From DYRB01 sp963802205 (GTDB lineage: Bacteria > Pseudomonadota > Gammaproteobacteria > Chromatiales > Chromatiaceae): a stretch of DNA of 64,000 nt. The first letter of the stretch is position 1. Every line of letters begins with the position of its first letter. The stretch spans positions 62,001-126,000 of the forward strand of contig CAWDHW010000032.1 in assembly GCA_963802205.1 (NCBI GenBank), read 5' to 3'. The notes beneath the pieces were generated by a model that had not been told where the DNA came from, did no database searches, and worked only from the letters and a program-made list of their open reading frames with translations. Shown here piece by piece: positions 49,726 through 60,071 of the stretch. The position numbers and the translations under genes are program-made.

Positions 49726-52567
49726 ACGAGCTCGGCTTCAGCCCCGGCACCCTGGTCTCGCGCCCGGGGCCGCGAGTGGATCGTGCTCGCCGGCAGCGAC
49801 GGCGGAGACCCTGCGGGTGCGGCCGATCTCCGGCTCCGAGGAGGACCAGACCCTCATCTACCTGCCGCTCGAGCCGGAGCCGGTGCGCGAGGCCCGCTTC
49901 CCCGCGCCCGATCCGCCGGCAGCTCGGCGGACACGACGCGGCGCTGCTCCTGCGCGACGCGCTGCTGCTGTCGCTGCGGCGCGGCGCCGGGCCGTTCCGC
50001 AGCTTCGGCCAGATCGCCGTCGAGCCGCGCGCCTACCAGCTCGTGCCGCTGCTCATGGCGCTCAAGCTCGACCCGGTGCGCCTGCTCATCGCCGACGACG
50101 TCGGCGTCGGCAAGACCATCGAGGCCGCGCTCATCGCCCGCGAGCTGCTCGACCGCGGCGACATCGAGCGCATCGCCGTGCTGTGCCCGCCGCACCTCGT
50201 CGACCAGTGGGTGACCGAGCTGGAGGCCCGCTTCCACCTCCAGGCGGTCGCCGTGACCGCCGCGAGCGCGACGCGACTCGAGCGCGGCATCCCGCCGGGC
50301 GTGAGCCTCTTCCCGGTCCACCCCCACACCGTCGTCAGCCTCGACTACATCAAGAGCCAGGACCGCCGGCGCGCGACTTCCTCTCGCGCCTGCCCGGACT
50401 TCGTCATCGTCGACGAGGCCCACACCTGCGCGGCTACCGGCCAGGGCCGCCACCAGCGTTACGAGCTGCTGCGCGGCCTGGCCGACGACCCGAACCGCCA
50501 CCTCGTGATGCTCACCGCCACGCCCCACAGCGGCGACGACGCGGCCTTCTACCGCCTGCTCGGCCTCCTCGACCGAGACTTCGAGCGCATCGCAGGACGC
50601 CGCCGGTGACGGAGCGCGACCGGCTGCGCGAACCGCCTCGGCAACCACTTCGTCCAGCGCCGCCGGCCCGACATCGCCGAGTGGCAGGAGGCCGACCTCT
50701 TCCCGCGGCGCGAGACCAGGGAGCTGACCTACAGGCTCACCGGCGCCTGGGAGCGCGTTCTTCGACGCCGTGCTCGACTACTGCGCCGAGATCGTCGCAG
50801 CGGCGCGGGGGATGACGCAGCGGCAGCGGCTCAACTTCTGGGGCACGCTGGCGCTGATGCGCTGTGCCGCCTCGAGCCCCATGGCCGCCGTGCTGGCCCT
50901 GCGCACCCGCGCCGGCGAGGTGCTCGACGCCGAGGACCGGGGCGAGATCCTGGAGCGCCTCTTCGACGGCGACGCCGACACCCTGATCGACGACGACGTC
51001 GAGCCGCCCGCGGCCACCGACGACCCCGCCCTGGCCGCGCTCATCGCCCAGGCCGAGGCGCTCGCCGGCCAGGCCGGCGACCCCAAGCTCAAGGTGCTGT
51101 CGCGACCACGTCGCCGAGCTGCTGGCGCGAGGACTTCAACCCCGTGGTCTTCTGCCGCTACATCGCCACCGCCCACTACCTCGGCCGCCACCTCGACGAA
51201 GCGGCTCCCGGACGCGACCATCGACGGTCGTCACCGGCGAGCTGCCGCCGGAGGAGCGCGAGGACCGCGTGTCGCGCGCTCGGCGACGCACGAGGGGCCG
51301 CGCGTGCTCGTCGCCACCGACTGCCTCTCCGAGGGCGTCAACCTGCAGGAGCACTTCGACGCCGTGGTCCACTACGACCTGTCGTGGAACCCCACCCGCC
51401 ACGAGCAGCGCGAGGGCCGCGTCGATCGCTTCGGCCAGCCAAGGCCGGTCGTGCGCGCCACCCTGATCTACGGGGCCAACAACCCCGTCGACGGCGCCGT
51501 GCTCGAGGTGATCCTGCGCAAGGCCGAGCGCATCCGCGAGGAGCTCGGCGTGCCGGTGCCGGTGCCGGACGAGGGGCACACCCTGACCCAGGCGCTGCTC
51601 AAGGCCGTGCTGCTGCGCCGCCGCGGCGCGCCCGAGGCCGCGACCGGCGAGGGCCGGCAGCTCGAGCTGTTCGAGGCGGAGTGGCAGAGCGCCGCGGACA
51701 AGGCCAAGGCCAACCGGACGATCTTCGCCCAGCGGCGCCTCAAGCCCGAGGACGTGCTCCCCGAGTGGCACAAGAGCCTGGCGGCCATCGGCGGGCGCGA
51801 GGACGTGCAGCGCTTCACCGACCGCGCGCTGACCCGCCTCGGCTCCGGGCTGAGCCCCTGCGGCGACGCGCGGCTTCAAGGCCCCCACCGCGTCGCTGCC
51901 CGAGGACGCTGCGGGAGCGACTGGAGGCCGAGGGCCTCACCGGGCACCCTGCGCATCGACTTCCGCTACCCGCCAGCGCCCCGCTGCCGCTCGGTGCAGC
52001 GCAGCCACCCGCTCGTGGCCGTGCTCGCCGAGACGCTGCTCGAGCGCAGCCTGAATGGCGCGGCCCAGATCGACCGAGGCTACGAGGTCACCGATCCCGC
52101 GGTCCTCGGCCGGGTCGGCTGCTGGGTCTCCGACGGCGTGCGGGCCCGGACCACCGTCGCCCTGCTGCGCCTGCGCCACCAGCTGGTGTCGCGGCGCGGC
52201 CGCCGCGAGACCACCCTGCTGGTCGAGGAGGCGACCGGCCTCGCCTGGGTCGGCCAGGCTGGGGACCGCCTCGCTGGAGCACCGAGGCCCTGGCCCTGCT
52301 CGCCCATGCCCCCGGCCGACGATGTCCCCCCGCCACGTTCGCGAGCGCGAGGCGGCCCGGGCCCTGGCCTGCTCGCCGAGCGGGAGGCCGAGCTCGAAGC
52401 CTTCGCCGCCCAGCGGGCGGACGCCCTGCTCGACGACCACCTGCGCGTGCGGGCCGCCGCCTACCGCGACGAGAAGGCCGAGACCCGCGGCCGCAGCGCC
52501 CGGGTCGAGGCCCTGCCGCGGCCCGACGTCATCGGCGTCTTCGTGCTGCTGCCGAGGGTGCGCCTGA
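49722..52567 (+). pseudogene. DISARM-like SNF2 helicase (DrmD-like), several frameshifts
   Basis: About 945 codons, from a GTG overlapping the previous stop (NELGFSPGTLVS). Helicase motifs are LLIADDVGVGKTIEAALIAR (50.1 kb), FVIVDEAHTCA (50.42 kb), HLVMLTATPHSGDDAAFYRL (50.5 kb) and VLVATDCLSEGVNLQEHFDA with PTRHEQREGRVDRFGQ (51.3-51.44 kb), the SNF2/RapA pattern. Class 1 DISARM carries DrmD, an SNF2-type helicase. The frame is broken near 49.8, 50.37, 50.6, 51.1, 51.24, 51.87 and 52.27 kb. The long stretch 51.28-51.85 kb is clean. It ends with GVFVLLPR, and the methyltransferase start follows within a few bases. Confidence 0.7.
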
Positions 52568-52569
52568 CC

Positions 52570-55500
52570 ATGGCCATGCGTCCCCACCGCGGCACCCCCC
52601 GCGCCACCCCCCGAGGGTCCAGGACCGCCGAGCTCGCCTTCGACGCCCTCTCGATCGAGGGCGGGCTCCTCGCCGCCGACTGGCTCGCCCGGGTCGCCCA
52701 GCTCGCGGCCCCCCACCAGGAGCCGGACGACTACGGCGTCCTCAAGGGTCTGGAACTGCGCGACGAGATCGGCCGCTACTGGCGCATCGCCCAGGCCCAC
52801 TGGGCGGACTTCGCCGCCGGGCAGAAGGCCGGGGCCGAGCCCGAGGCCCTCACCCGGCGCTTCATCCAGGGGCTGCTGCGCGACGCCTTCGGTTTCACCG
52901 ACCTCGCGGAGCCCCTGTCCAGGTCCGCGGGCGCGCTGCTGTTCCCTGGGCCCGATGACGGCGGCCGGGAGCACGTCGTGCTCGGGGGGCTTGCCTGGCC
53001 CCTGACCGCCATCGACCCCGCCGGCCGCGTCCCCCTGGTCTGCGCCCCCGCCGGCTCCGGCCTCGACACCCCGCGACCCAGCCTTCGGCGATGGCCACCG
53101 CAAGCGCAGCGCCTTCGGCCTGATCGCAGGAGTTCCTGAACACCGCGGACCAGGCCCTGTGGGGCCTCTGCGCCGACGGTCTGCGGCTGCGGCTCGTGCG
53201 CGACAACGCCAGCCTCACCCGCCCGGCCTGGGTCGAGGTCGACCTGGCCCGGATCTTCACCGAGGAGCTGCTACGCGGACTTCGCCGCCGCTCTGGCTGC
53301 TGCTGCACGCAGCCCGCTTCGGGCGCGCCGACCAGGCGCCCGGACGCCTGCCCGCTCGAGGCCTGGCGCGCCGCCGCCCGCGAGGAGGGGACCCGGGCCC
53401 GCGAGCACCTGCGCGGCGGGCGTCGAGGAGGCGCTGCTGACCCTCGGCCAGGGCTTCCTCGCCCACCCGGAGAACCAGTCGCTCCGCGCAGGCCCTGCAC
53501 GAGGGGTACGCTCGCGCAGGACGACTACTTCGGCCAGCTCCTGCGCCTCGTCTACCGGCTCATCTTCCTGCTCACGGTCGAGGAGCGCGACCTGCTCCAC
53601 CCCAACGGACGCGCCCGAGGAGGTCCAGGAGCTCTACGCCGACGGCTACGGCCTGCGGCGCCTGCGCGACCGCGCCGCCCGCCGCGCCGCCCACGACCGC
53701 CACGCCGACCTCTGGGAGGCCGTGAAGATCGTCTTCCGCGGCCTAGCCGGCGGGCGAGCCGCGGCCTCGGCCTGCCGGCCCTCGCCGGCCTCTTCGCCGC
53801 CGGCCAGTGTCCCGACCTCGACGCCGCCCGCCTCGACAACCGCGCCCTGCTCGGCGCCGTCTTCCGCCTGTGCTGGCTGCGGGAGCCGAACGGGCCTGGC
53901 GCGGGTGAACTGGCGCGACATGGGGCCCGACGAGCTGGGCTAGCGTCTACGAGGGCCTCCTCGAGCTCGTCCCCCAGATCGCCCAGGACGGCCGCAGCTT
54001 CCGCTTCGCCGGCCGGGACGAGAGCCGGGGCAACGCCCGCAAGACCTCCGGGCAGCTACTACACGCCCGACAGCCTGGTGCAGGTCCTGCTCGACAGCGC
54101 GCTCGACCCGGTGATCGAGCGCACGCTCGCGGCGCAACCCCGACCACCCCGCCGAGGCCCTGCTGCGCCCTGGCGTCGTCGACCCGGCCTGCGGCTCCGG
54201 CCACTTCCTGCTCGCCGCCGCGCGCCGCCTCGCCGCGCACGGGTCGCGCGCCTGCGGGCCAAGGGCACGCCCACGCCGGAGGAGTACCGCCACGCCCTGC
54301 GCGGCAGGTGGTCGGGCGCTGCATCTACGGCGTGGACCTGAACCCGCTGGCGGTGGAGCTGTGCAAGGTGAGCCTGTGGATGGAGGCCGTCGACCCCGGG
54401 CTGCCGCTCACCTTCCTCGACTCCCACGTCCGCACGGCAACGCCCTGCTCGGGCACCACCCGAGCCCTGATGGAAGACGGCATCCCCGACGACGCCTGGG
54501 TCGCGCTCGAAGGCGACGCACCCGAAGCTCGCCACCGCGCTCAAGAAGAAGAACAAGGCCGAGCGTGGCGGGCAGCGCCTGCTCGCCCTGGGGGCGTCGA
54601 CGCCAGCCGCCGGTTTGCGGGCCGCGGTCGATCAGGTCGAAGCGACGCCGGACACCGATGCCGCCTCCCTCGCCCAGAAGGAGTCCCGTTGGGCCGAACT
54701 CCTCGCCTCCGAACCCTGGCGCCACGAGAAGCTGGTCCACGACGCCTGGTGCGCGGCCTTTCTCTGGCCCAAGGGCGAGCCGGGACCGGTGGTCGAGGGC
54801 GGCGCCGACCAACGGCGTGTGGCGCGCCCTGGCGGACGGCGACCGTCCCTCGCCGGTGCTGGCGAAGACCGCCGACCGCCTCGCACGGGACTATGCCCTG
54901 TTCCACTGGGAGCTTGCCTTCCCGCAGGTCTTCGAGCGCGGCGGTTTCGACGTGGTGCTGGGTAACCCGCCCTGGGAGCGGGTGAAGCTCCAAGAGCAGG
55001 AGTTCTTCGCCTCCCGCGACGACGCCATCGCGGGCGCGCGCAACGCCGCCGAGCGCAAGCGGCTCATCGCCGAGCTGCCGGTTCGGGACCCCGAGCTGTG
55101 GGAGGACTGGAACCGCGACAGCCGCGTGGCCCAGGGCACCAGCCACTTCGTCCGCCAGGCCGGACGCTACCCCCTGTGCGGCAAGGGCGACGTCAACACC
55201 TACGCCCTGTTCGCGGAGCACAACTGGCGCCTGATCGGCCCCCGCGGCCGGGCGGGGTTCATCGTGCCAAGCGGGATCGCGACGGATGACACGACTAAGG
55301 ACTATTTCGGCGCGCTGGTGGCGGGCGGGAATCTGGCGCGCTTCTTGAGCTTCGAGAATGAGGCCCTGCTCTTCCGCGAGGTTCACCACGCCTTCAAGTT
55401 CGCCCTGTTGACCGTCGACGGTACCGGCGAAACAGAGCAAGCCGACCTGGTCTTCTTCGCCCGATACCCGTCCGACCTCGCCGATGATGACCGCCACTTC

Positions 55501-56622
55501 GCCCTTTCCGCCGCGGACTTCGAGCTGCTCAACCCGAACACGCGCACCTGCCCGACGTTTCGGAGCGGCCGCGATGCGCGTCTAAACCTGGCGCTCTATC
55601 GCCGCGCTGGCGTGCTGTGGCGGGAGGGCGATCCGGACGGCAACCCCTGGGGGCTGCGCTTCATGGCCATGTTCCACATGGCCAACGACTCCGGCCTGTT
55701 CCGCGCCCACGGCGAGCTGGCGCAGGCGGGCTGGAAGCTAACGGGCAACCGATTCGGAAAGGACGGGCAGGTCATGGTGCCGCTCTACGAGGCGAAGATG
55801 ATCCACCACTTCGACCATCGTTTCGGGAGCTACGAGGCGCAGACGGACGCCCAGGCAAACCAGGGCAAGCTGCCGGAATTGACGGACGCCGATCATGCCG
55901 ATCCACACCGGACGACACTGCCGCGATACTGGGTCGCCCAAAGCGAGGTTGATGCACGGCTCGACGGGCGCTGGGATCCGGAATGGCTGCTGGGGTGGCG
56001 TCGAATCTGCCGAAGCACGGACCAAAGAACGCTGATCTCGTCGCTCATTCCGAGAGCCGGAGTGGGCGATTCTGAGTTTCTCTTTCTTCCTGGTGAAGTA
56101 GCCAGCTTCGTTGCGTGTATGTATGGCAACCTCTCAACTCTAGCCTTCGACTACGCTGCGCGACAGAAGGTCGGCGGTACAAATGCGAGCTTCCATATCA
56201 TTCGGCAACTTCCAGTTCTGAATCCGTCAAACTACCTTGCAGACGCTGCTTGGCATCTTGGAATATCGGTCCGCGACTGGATGCTGCCCACTATTCTCGA
56301 ATTGACCTACACCGCGTGGGACATCCAACCCTTCGCCCGCGACTGCGGCGACGAGGGCCCGCCCTTCATCTGGGACCCCGACCGGCGCTTCCGGCTTCAA
56401 TGCGAGTTGGACGCCGCGTTCTTCCACCTCTACGGTCTGTCGCGGGCAGACGCCGAGTACATCCTCGACACCTTCGACGTGATGGAGCGGGCCAACATTC
56501 GCAACCACGGAGAATTCCGCACCCGCCGCGTGGTGCTGGAGTGCTACGACGCCCTGGCCCAGGCCGTCACCACCGGCCAGCCCTACCGCTCGCCTCTGGG
56601 CCCGCCACGGCGGGCGGAGTGA
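52570..56622 (+). pseudogene. Eco57I-type adenine DNA methyltransferase (DrmMI-like), frameshifted in its first half
   Basis: About 1,350 codons. N-terminal ELAFDALSIEGGLLAADWLA and DEIGRYWRIAQAHWADFAAG, then ALWGLCADGLRLRLVRDNAS, RLVYRLIFLLTVEERDLLHP, motif I VVDPACGSGHFLLAAARRLA (54.18 kb) and motif IV GGFDVVLGNPPWERVKLQEQ (54.95 kb). The order matches the large Eco57I-domain methylases of class 1 DISARM-type loci, which methylate adenine to mark self DNA. Frameshifts recur between 53.07 and 54.81 kb; from 54.81 kb to the stop the frame is clean and encodes the target-recognition part (FIVPSGIATDDTTKDYFGAL). A functional product depends on whether the indels are real. Confidence 0.75.
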
Positions 56623-56624
56623 CT

Positions 56625-57863
56625 ATGTTCCGCTTCACCCATCTTCGCTTGGAGCAATACCGCTGCTTCAAGGCGCTCGACCTGACCCTCGAACCCGACC
56701 TGACGGTGCTGTTTGCCGAGAACGGGGGCGGTAAGACCGCCGTGCTGACGGCGCTGGCCGTCGGACTGACCCCCTTCCAATCGGGCACCCCGCGCGGTCT
56801 CAAGCTCGATCCGCGGCGCGATCCGCGCCAGATCACGCTTGATGAGCGCGGCCGGCGTGAGCCGGCCGGCCCCTGCACCCTCATCTGGAGTGCCGAAGTT
56901 GGCACGGCTCAGGGCGTGGGCTGGATCAGCATCGTAAAGCCCGCCTCGAACCGCAAGGATGTCCACCATAGGGAGGTGCTCGACGCGATGGAGCAGGTGC
57001 GCTTGCCCGGCGCCCGCTGGCCCCTGTTCGCCTTCTACGGGGTGGACCGCATGGGCCGGGGCAAAGCGTCCACCAAACCCGCGCCGACTAAGCCGGACCG
57101 CTGGGAGGGCTATGCGGGCTGCCTGAACGCCGCCCAAGACGATTCAGCCCTGCTCACCTGGCTCCTGGAGGAGATCCTCGCCGACACGGTGCGCCGCCAG
57201 GAAGGGGAGTCGGAGCGCTTCCTCGCCTCCGCCGTGATGGACACCCTCGCCAAGGCCACCCCGGGCGTCGAACGGGCTTGGTATGACCCCCGGGAGCGCA
57301 GTCCGGTCGTCCGCTTCGAGACCGGCGAGGTCGCACCCTGGCAGGAGCTGTCCGACGGTTTCCACGTCTACCTGGCGCTGGTCGCCGACATCGCCCGCCG
57401 CGCCGTCATGCTGAACGAGCAGGACGGCGGCGAGGCCCCAGCCCTGATCGAGGGCGTGGTCCTGATCGACGAGATCGACCTGCACCTGCACCCGCGTTGG
57501 CAGCGCGTGGTGCTGGACGGGCTGCGTAAGATCTTCCCCCGGCTCCAGTTCATCGTGACGACACACTCGCCCCAGGTCCTGAGCAGCGCGGAGAACCGCC
57601 AGGTCCGCCACTTGGTCGGCGGGAAGATCCAGGAGCATGGCGTATTCGTCGAGGGTCGGGACAGCAACGCGATCCTTCGCGAGTCGATGGGGACCGATGA
57701 TCGGGACGCCGAGGGCCAGGCGAAGCTGCGCGCACTCCATGACGCCATCGACCAGGGGGCAAGAGAACAGGCCGAGGCCCTCTACGCCGAGCTCCTGGAC
57801 AAGTGGAGAGACCTCGACCCCGCGCTGATCCGCGCGCGCGGAATGATGGACTGGGAGGACTGA
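56625..57863 (+). CDS. Septu PtuA-like AAA/ABC-type ATPase
   Basis: A 412-residue intact ATPase of the SMC/RecF-like overcoming-lysogenisation class: FTHLRLEQYRCFKALDLTLE, Walker A LFAENGGGKTAVLTALAVGL, then EGVVLIDEIDLHLHPRWQRV (Walker B) and LQFIVTTHSPQVLSSAENRQ (switch His). The ending DLDPALIRARGMMDWED is typical of ATPases paired with TIGR02646 HNH nucleases. In Septu, PtuA and PtuB form an ATP-regulated nuclease complex that blocks phage. It starts three bases after the methyltransferase stop and its stop overlaps the nuclease start (57863). Confidence 0.85.
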   Translation: MFRFTHLRLEQYRCFKALDLTLEPDLTVLFAENGGGKTAVLTALAVGLTPFQSGTPRGLKLDPRRDPRQITLDERGRREPAGPCTLIWSAEVGTAQGVGWISIVKPASNRKDVHHREVLDAMEQVRLPGARWPLFAFYGVDRMGRGKASTKPAPTKPDRWEGYAGCLNAAQDDSALLTWLLEEILADTVRRQEGESERFLASAVMDTLAKATPGVERAWYDPRERSPVVRFETGEVAPWQELSDGFHVYLALVADIARRAVMLNEQDGGEAPALIEGVVLIDEIDLHLHPRWQRVVLDGLRKIFPRLQFIVTTHSPQVLSSAENRQVRHLVGGKIQEHGVFVEGRDSNAILRESMGTDDRDAEGQAKLRALHDAIDQGAREQAEALYAELLDKWRDLDPALIRARGMMDWED

Positions 57864-58624
57864 TGCGGGGGCTCAGAAAGCCACAGCCGCCCACCGACGT
57901 CTCGCCCGACGGGCAGCAACCGCGGCCCTTGCAGCAGGCCGAGCGCGACTTCCTCGCTGCGCTGCCCGCCGCGACCGACAAGGCCGCCTTCGCCCGTTCC
58001 ACCTTCGACAGCCTGGAAAAGTCCAAGCTGCGGGCGACCCTCTATGCCGAGCAGGGCTCAGTGTGTGTCTACTGCGAGTGCCGGGTCTCCGAGCGTTATC
58101 CAGCGCCCCGCTATCGACCACTGGCGGCCGCTCGGCCTCAACCCCGACCTCGCGCTTCACTGGCGAAATCTCTACCTGTCCTGCCCGAATCCGGCGACCT
58201 GCGACTGCCGCAAGTACAAGAGCCCGCTCAGGGCGGCGGACGGGGACACCGATCTGCCCTGGCCGGTGGATCGCGACTACGCGCATTGCGTTGGCTTTAC
58301 CAGCCTCGGGGAAATCTATGTCCGGTCTGACGCGCCCCTGGACGCGGCCCAGCGCAAGGCGCTCGTGCTCGCCATTGGCGTCCCCCACGATGAGACGACC
58401 AAGGACAACGGCATCGCTCAATCTGAATCATCCGGCGCTGCGCGAGGCGCGCGCGGCCGCCATCGACGCCGAGCGAGCTAGACTCGCGGGCGGTTCAGGA
58501 ACAAGAGGGCAATGCAGTCCGACCGCGAGGCGATCGCTACTGAGCACCTCGGGCAGATCCCCTGCCCGACTTTGTAAGCATCCGGGTCGGATGGCTGCGC
58601 AGGACCTTGGGGGTGGGGCGGTGA
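57863..58624 (+). pseudogene. Septu PtuB-like HNH nuclease (TIGR02646 family), three frameshifts
   Basis: Starts RGLRKPQPPTDVSPDGQQPR; the HNH core is read as LYAEQGSVCVYCECRVSERY, then in the next frame IDHWRPLGLNPDLALHWRNL, YLSCPNPATCDCRKYKSPLR, all typical of TIGR02646 (HNH nucleases of Septu and of retrons with PtuAB effectors). Further shifts near 58,412 and 58,500-58,570 lead to NLNHPALREARAAAIDAERA, DREAIATEHLGQIPC and DFVSIRVGWLRRTLG, ending at 58624. The shifts are single-base. The cysteine pairs and HNH histidine are present, so the intact form should be active. No reverse transcriptase gene accompanies it, so it is not a retron. Confidence 0.75.
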
Positions 58625-58686
58625 CACCGTGGCAGGTCGCTGCCCCGCACGCGGAGCAAGTTGGACCCGGTACAGCCCGCCGCCCT

Positions 58687-58772
58687 CTATCGGCCAAGGG
58701 GCCGACGATGGCCGATAGCGGGCCGAGCCAGAACCGATTTTTCTATGTGCCGCGGGCAGTTGCTATCGGCCA
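58687..58772. repeat. CTATCGGCCA repeats forming a hairpin
   Basis: CTATCGGCCA at 58687-58696 and its exact complement at 58709-58718 form a 10-bp stem with a 12-base loop; a third copy, in direct orientation, is at 58763-58772. They lie in the 200-base gap between the PtuB-like gene and the HNH gene and could attenuate or terminate transcription, or bind a regulator. Confidence 0.5.
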
Positions 58773-58823
58773 CTCGGCCCGTCGCCCGGGCCTTGGCGGG
58801 TATAGCGCCGAGAGGAGCCGGGC

Positions 58824-59621
58824 ATGACCCCTACGCCAATCTGGCTCACACTGCTGGAGAAGGCGGCGACGGACAACGGCTTCGACCTGCCGGGGGTGAG
58901 GGATGGTAGCTGGCTCCCCTTCGCGAGCAGTCAAACCAGCCTGCGCATCTGGCTCCGTGTCCTGGAAGGGTCACTTTACGGGGTTGCCCTCTCTCGCCGG
59001 GAGGTCTGCGCGGCCCTGCCCGACCTGGGAACGCCCTGGACCGACCCGCTTCCGCCGGGTGCCTGCGCGGCGCTGGCCGTCAGTGACGTAGCGTCGCTCC
59101 ACCGCCTGATCCGGCGCGCCTTTCAACTGTCGCGAGCCCTCCCGGATGCGCCGTTGCAGGTCTTCCTCCAGCGCACGGCGTCGCTCCCGCGGACGACGGA
59201 GGCGGAGCGACTGGTGGTGCAGCGGGTGGGCCAGGACCTGTTCCGCAATGGCCTGCTCGACTACTGGGATGGCGCCTGCGCGGTGACCGGGCTCGCCGTG
59301 CCGGAGTTGCTGCGCGCCAGCCACATCAAGCCCTGGGCCGACTGCGACAGCGACGCCGAGCGGTTGGACGTGTTCAACGGCCTGCTTTTGGCCCCCCAGC
59401 TCGATGCGGCCTTCGACCGCGGTCTCATCACCCTCGACGCCACCGGCCTACTCTTGGTCTCGGACCTGCTGGACCCTGCATCGAGGGCGGTCCTGGGGCT
59501 CGACAGGCCGCTTCGGGTTTCTCGCCTCGCCGATCCCCATCGCACCTTTCTGGCATGGCACCGCGAGCGCGTCTTTCGCGCTGGTTTCCCAAGCGCCTGT
59601 CCCCCAGAGTCGATGCCATGA
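58824..59621 (+). CDS. HNH endonuclease
   Basis: 265 residues. The C-terminal domain is HNH_2-type: YWDGACAVTGLAVPELLRAS, HIKPWADCDSDAERLDVFNG and LLLAPQLDAAFDRGLITLD, with the catalytic HI-K and N residues. The N-terminal 140 residues (LPFASSQTSLRIWLRVLEGS) are unassigned and may recognise the target. GAGGAG precedes the ATG. Restriction-type nucleases of this kind are common in defence islands. Its stop overlaps the start of the next gene (ATGA). Confidence 0.82.
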   Translation: MTPTPIWLTLLEKAATDNGFDLPGVRDGSWLPFASSQTSLRIWLRVLEGSLYGVALSRREVCAALPDLGTPWTDPLPPGACAALAVSDVASLHRLIRRAFQLSRALPDAPLQVFLQRTASLPRTTEAERLVVQRVGQDLFRNGLLDYWDGACAVTGLAVPELLRASHIKPWADCDSDAERLDVFNGLLLAPQLDAAFDRGLITLDATGLLLVSDLLDPASRAVLGLDRPLRVSRLADPHRTFLAWHRERVFRAGFPSACPPESMP

Positions 59622-60019
59622 CCGGGCCCAAGACCGCAGTGTCCGCCGTGCTCGTTGCCCTGCCCGAGGAGGGGGTCTGGGTGCGCAACCTGGACAGGCA
59701 CCCGAGCAGCGTCCGGCTGCCCTGTCCGTCCCTGGAGGGGGATTGGTTCTACCAGGACTTCGTCGGTCGCCTGACCGACGAGCGCGTCTTCGCTCTGGAG
59801 TACAAGGGTGGGCACCTGGAGGCCCACGACCAGCACAAGCGCCAGATCGGGCTTGCGTGGCAGCGGGCGACCCAGGGGCGCGGGGTATTCCTGTGGATCG
59901 GGGACTCGGCAGAGACGGCCAAGGGACGGAGCATCGGGGAGCAGATTCAGGCCGGCTTGCGGGTTGGGGGTGTGGCGGGACCGCGCCCTGGGGCGAACTG
60001 GCGGCCAGCAGATAGATGA
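59618..60019 (+). CDS. Fragment resembling the C-terminus of a type III restriction subunit (Res)
   Basis: 133 residues: VWVRNLDRHPSSVRLPCPSL, then WFYQDFVGRLTDERVFALEY followed by KGGHLEAHDQHKRQIG. The D and ExK in FYQDF..LEYKG match the PD-(D/E)XK nuclease domain that ends type III Res proteins. Here it stands without the helicase part. An ATG coupled to the HNH gene allows translation, so it might have been kept as a small nuclease, but the simplest reading is the right-hand remnant of the mod-res operon whose left end is at 43,898. Confidence 0.65.
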   Translation: MTGPKTAVSAVLVALPEEGVWVRNLDRHPSSVRLPCPSLEGDWFYQDFVGRLTDERVFALEYKGGHLEAHDQHKRQIGLAWQRATQGRGVFLWIGDSAETAKGRSIGEQIQAGLRVGGVAGPRPGANWRPADR

Positions 60020-60071
60020 GGCAAGGCCCGCAGGGGCCAAGGGGCCCGGTTCTTAGACTCAGGAGGGGACC

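Noticed and set aside
56625..58624. Retron with PtuAB effector
   Set aside because: No reverse transcriptase or msr/msd-like structure is visible near the ATPase/HNH pair.
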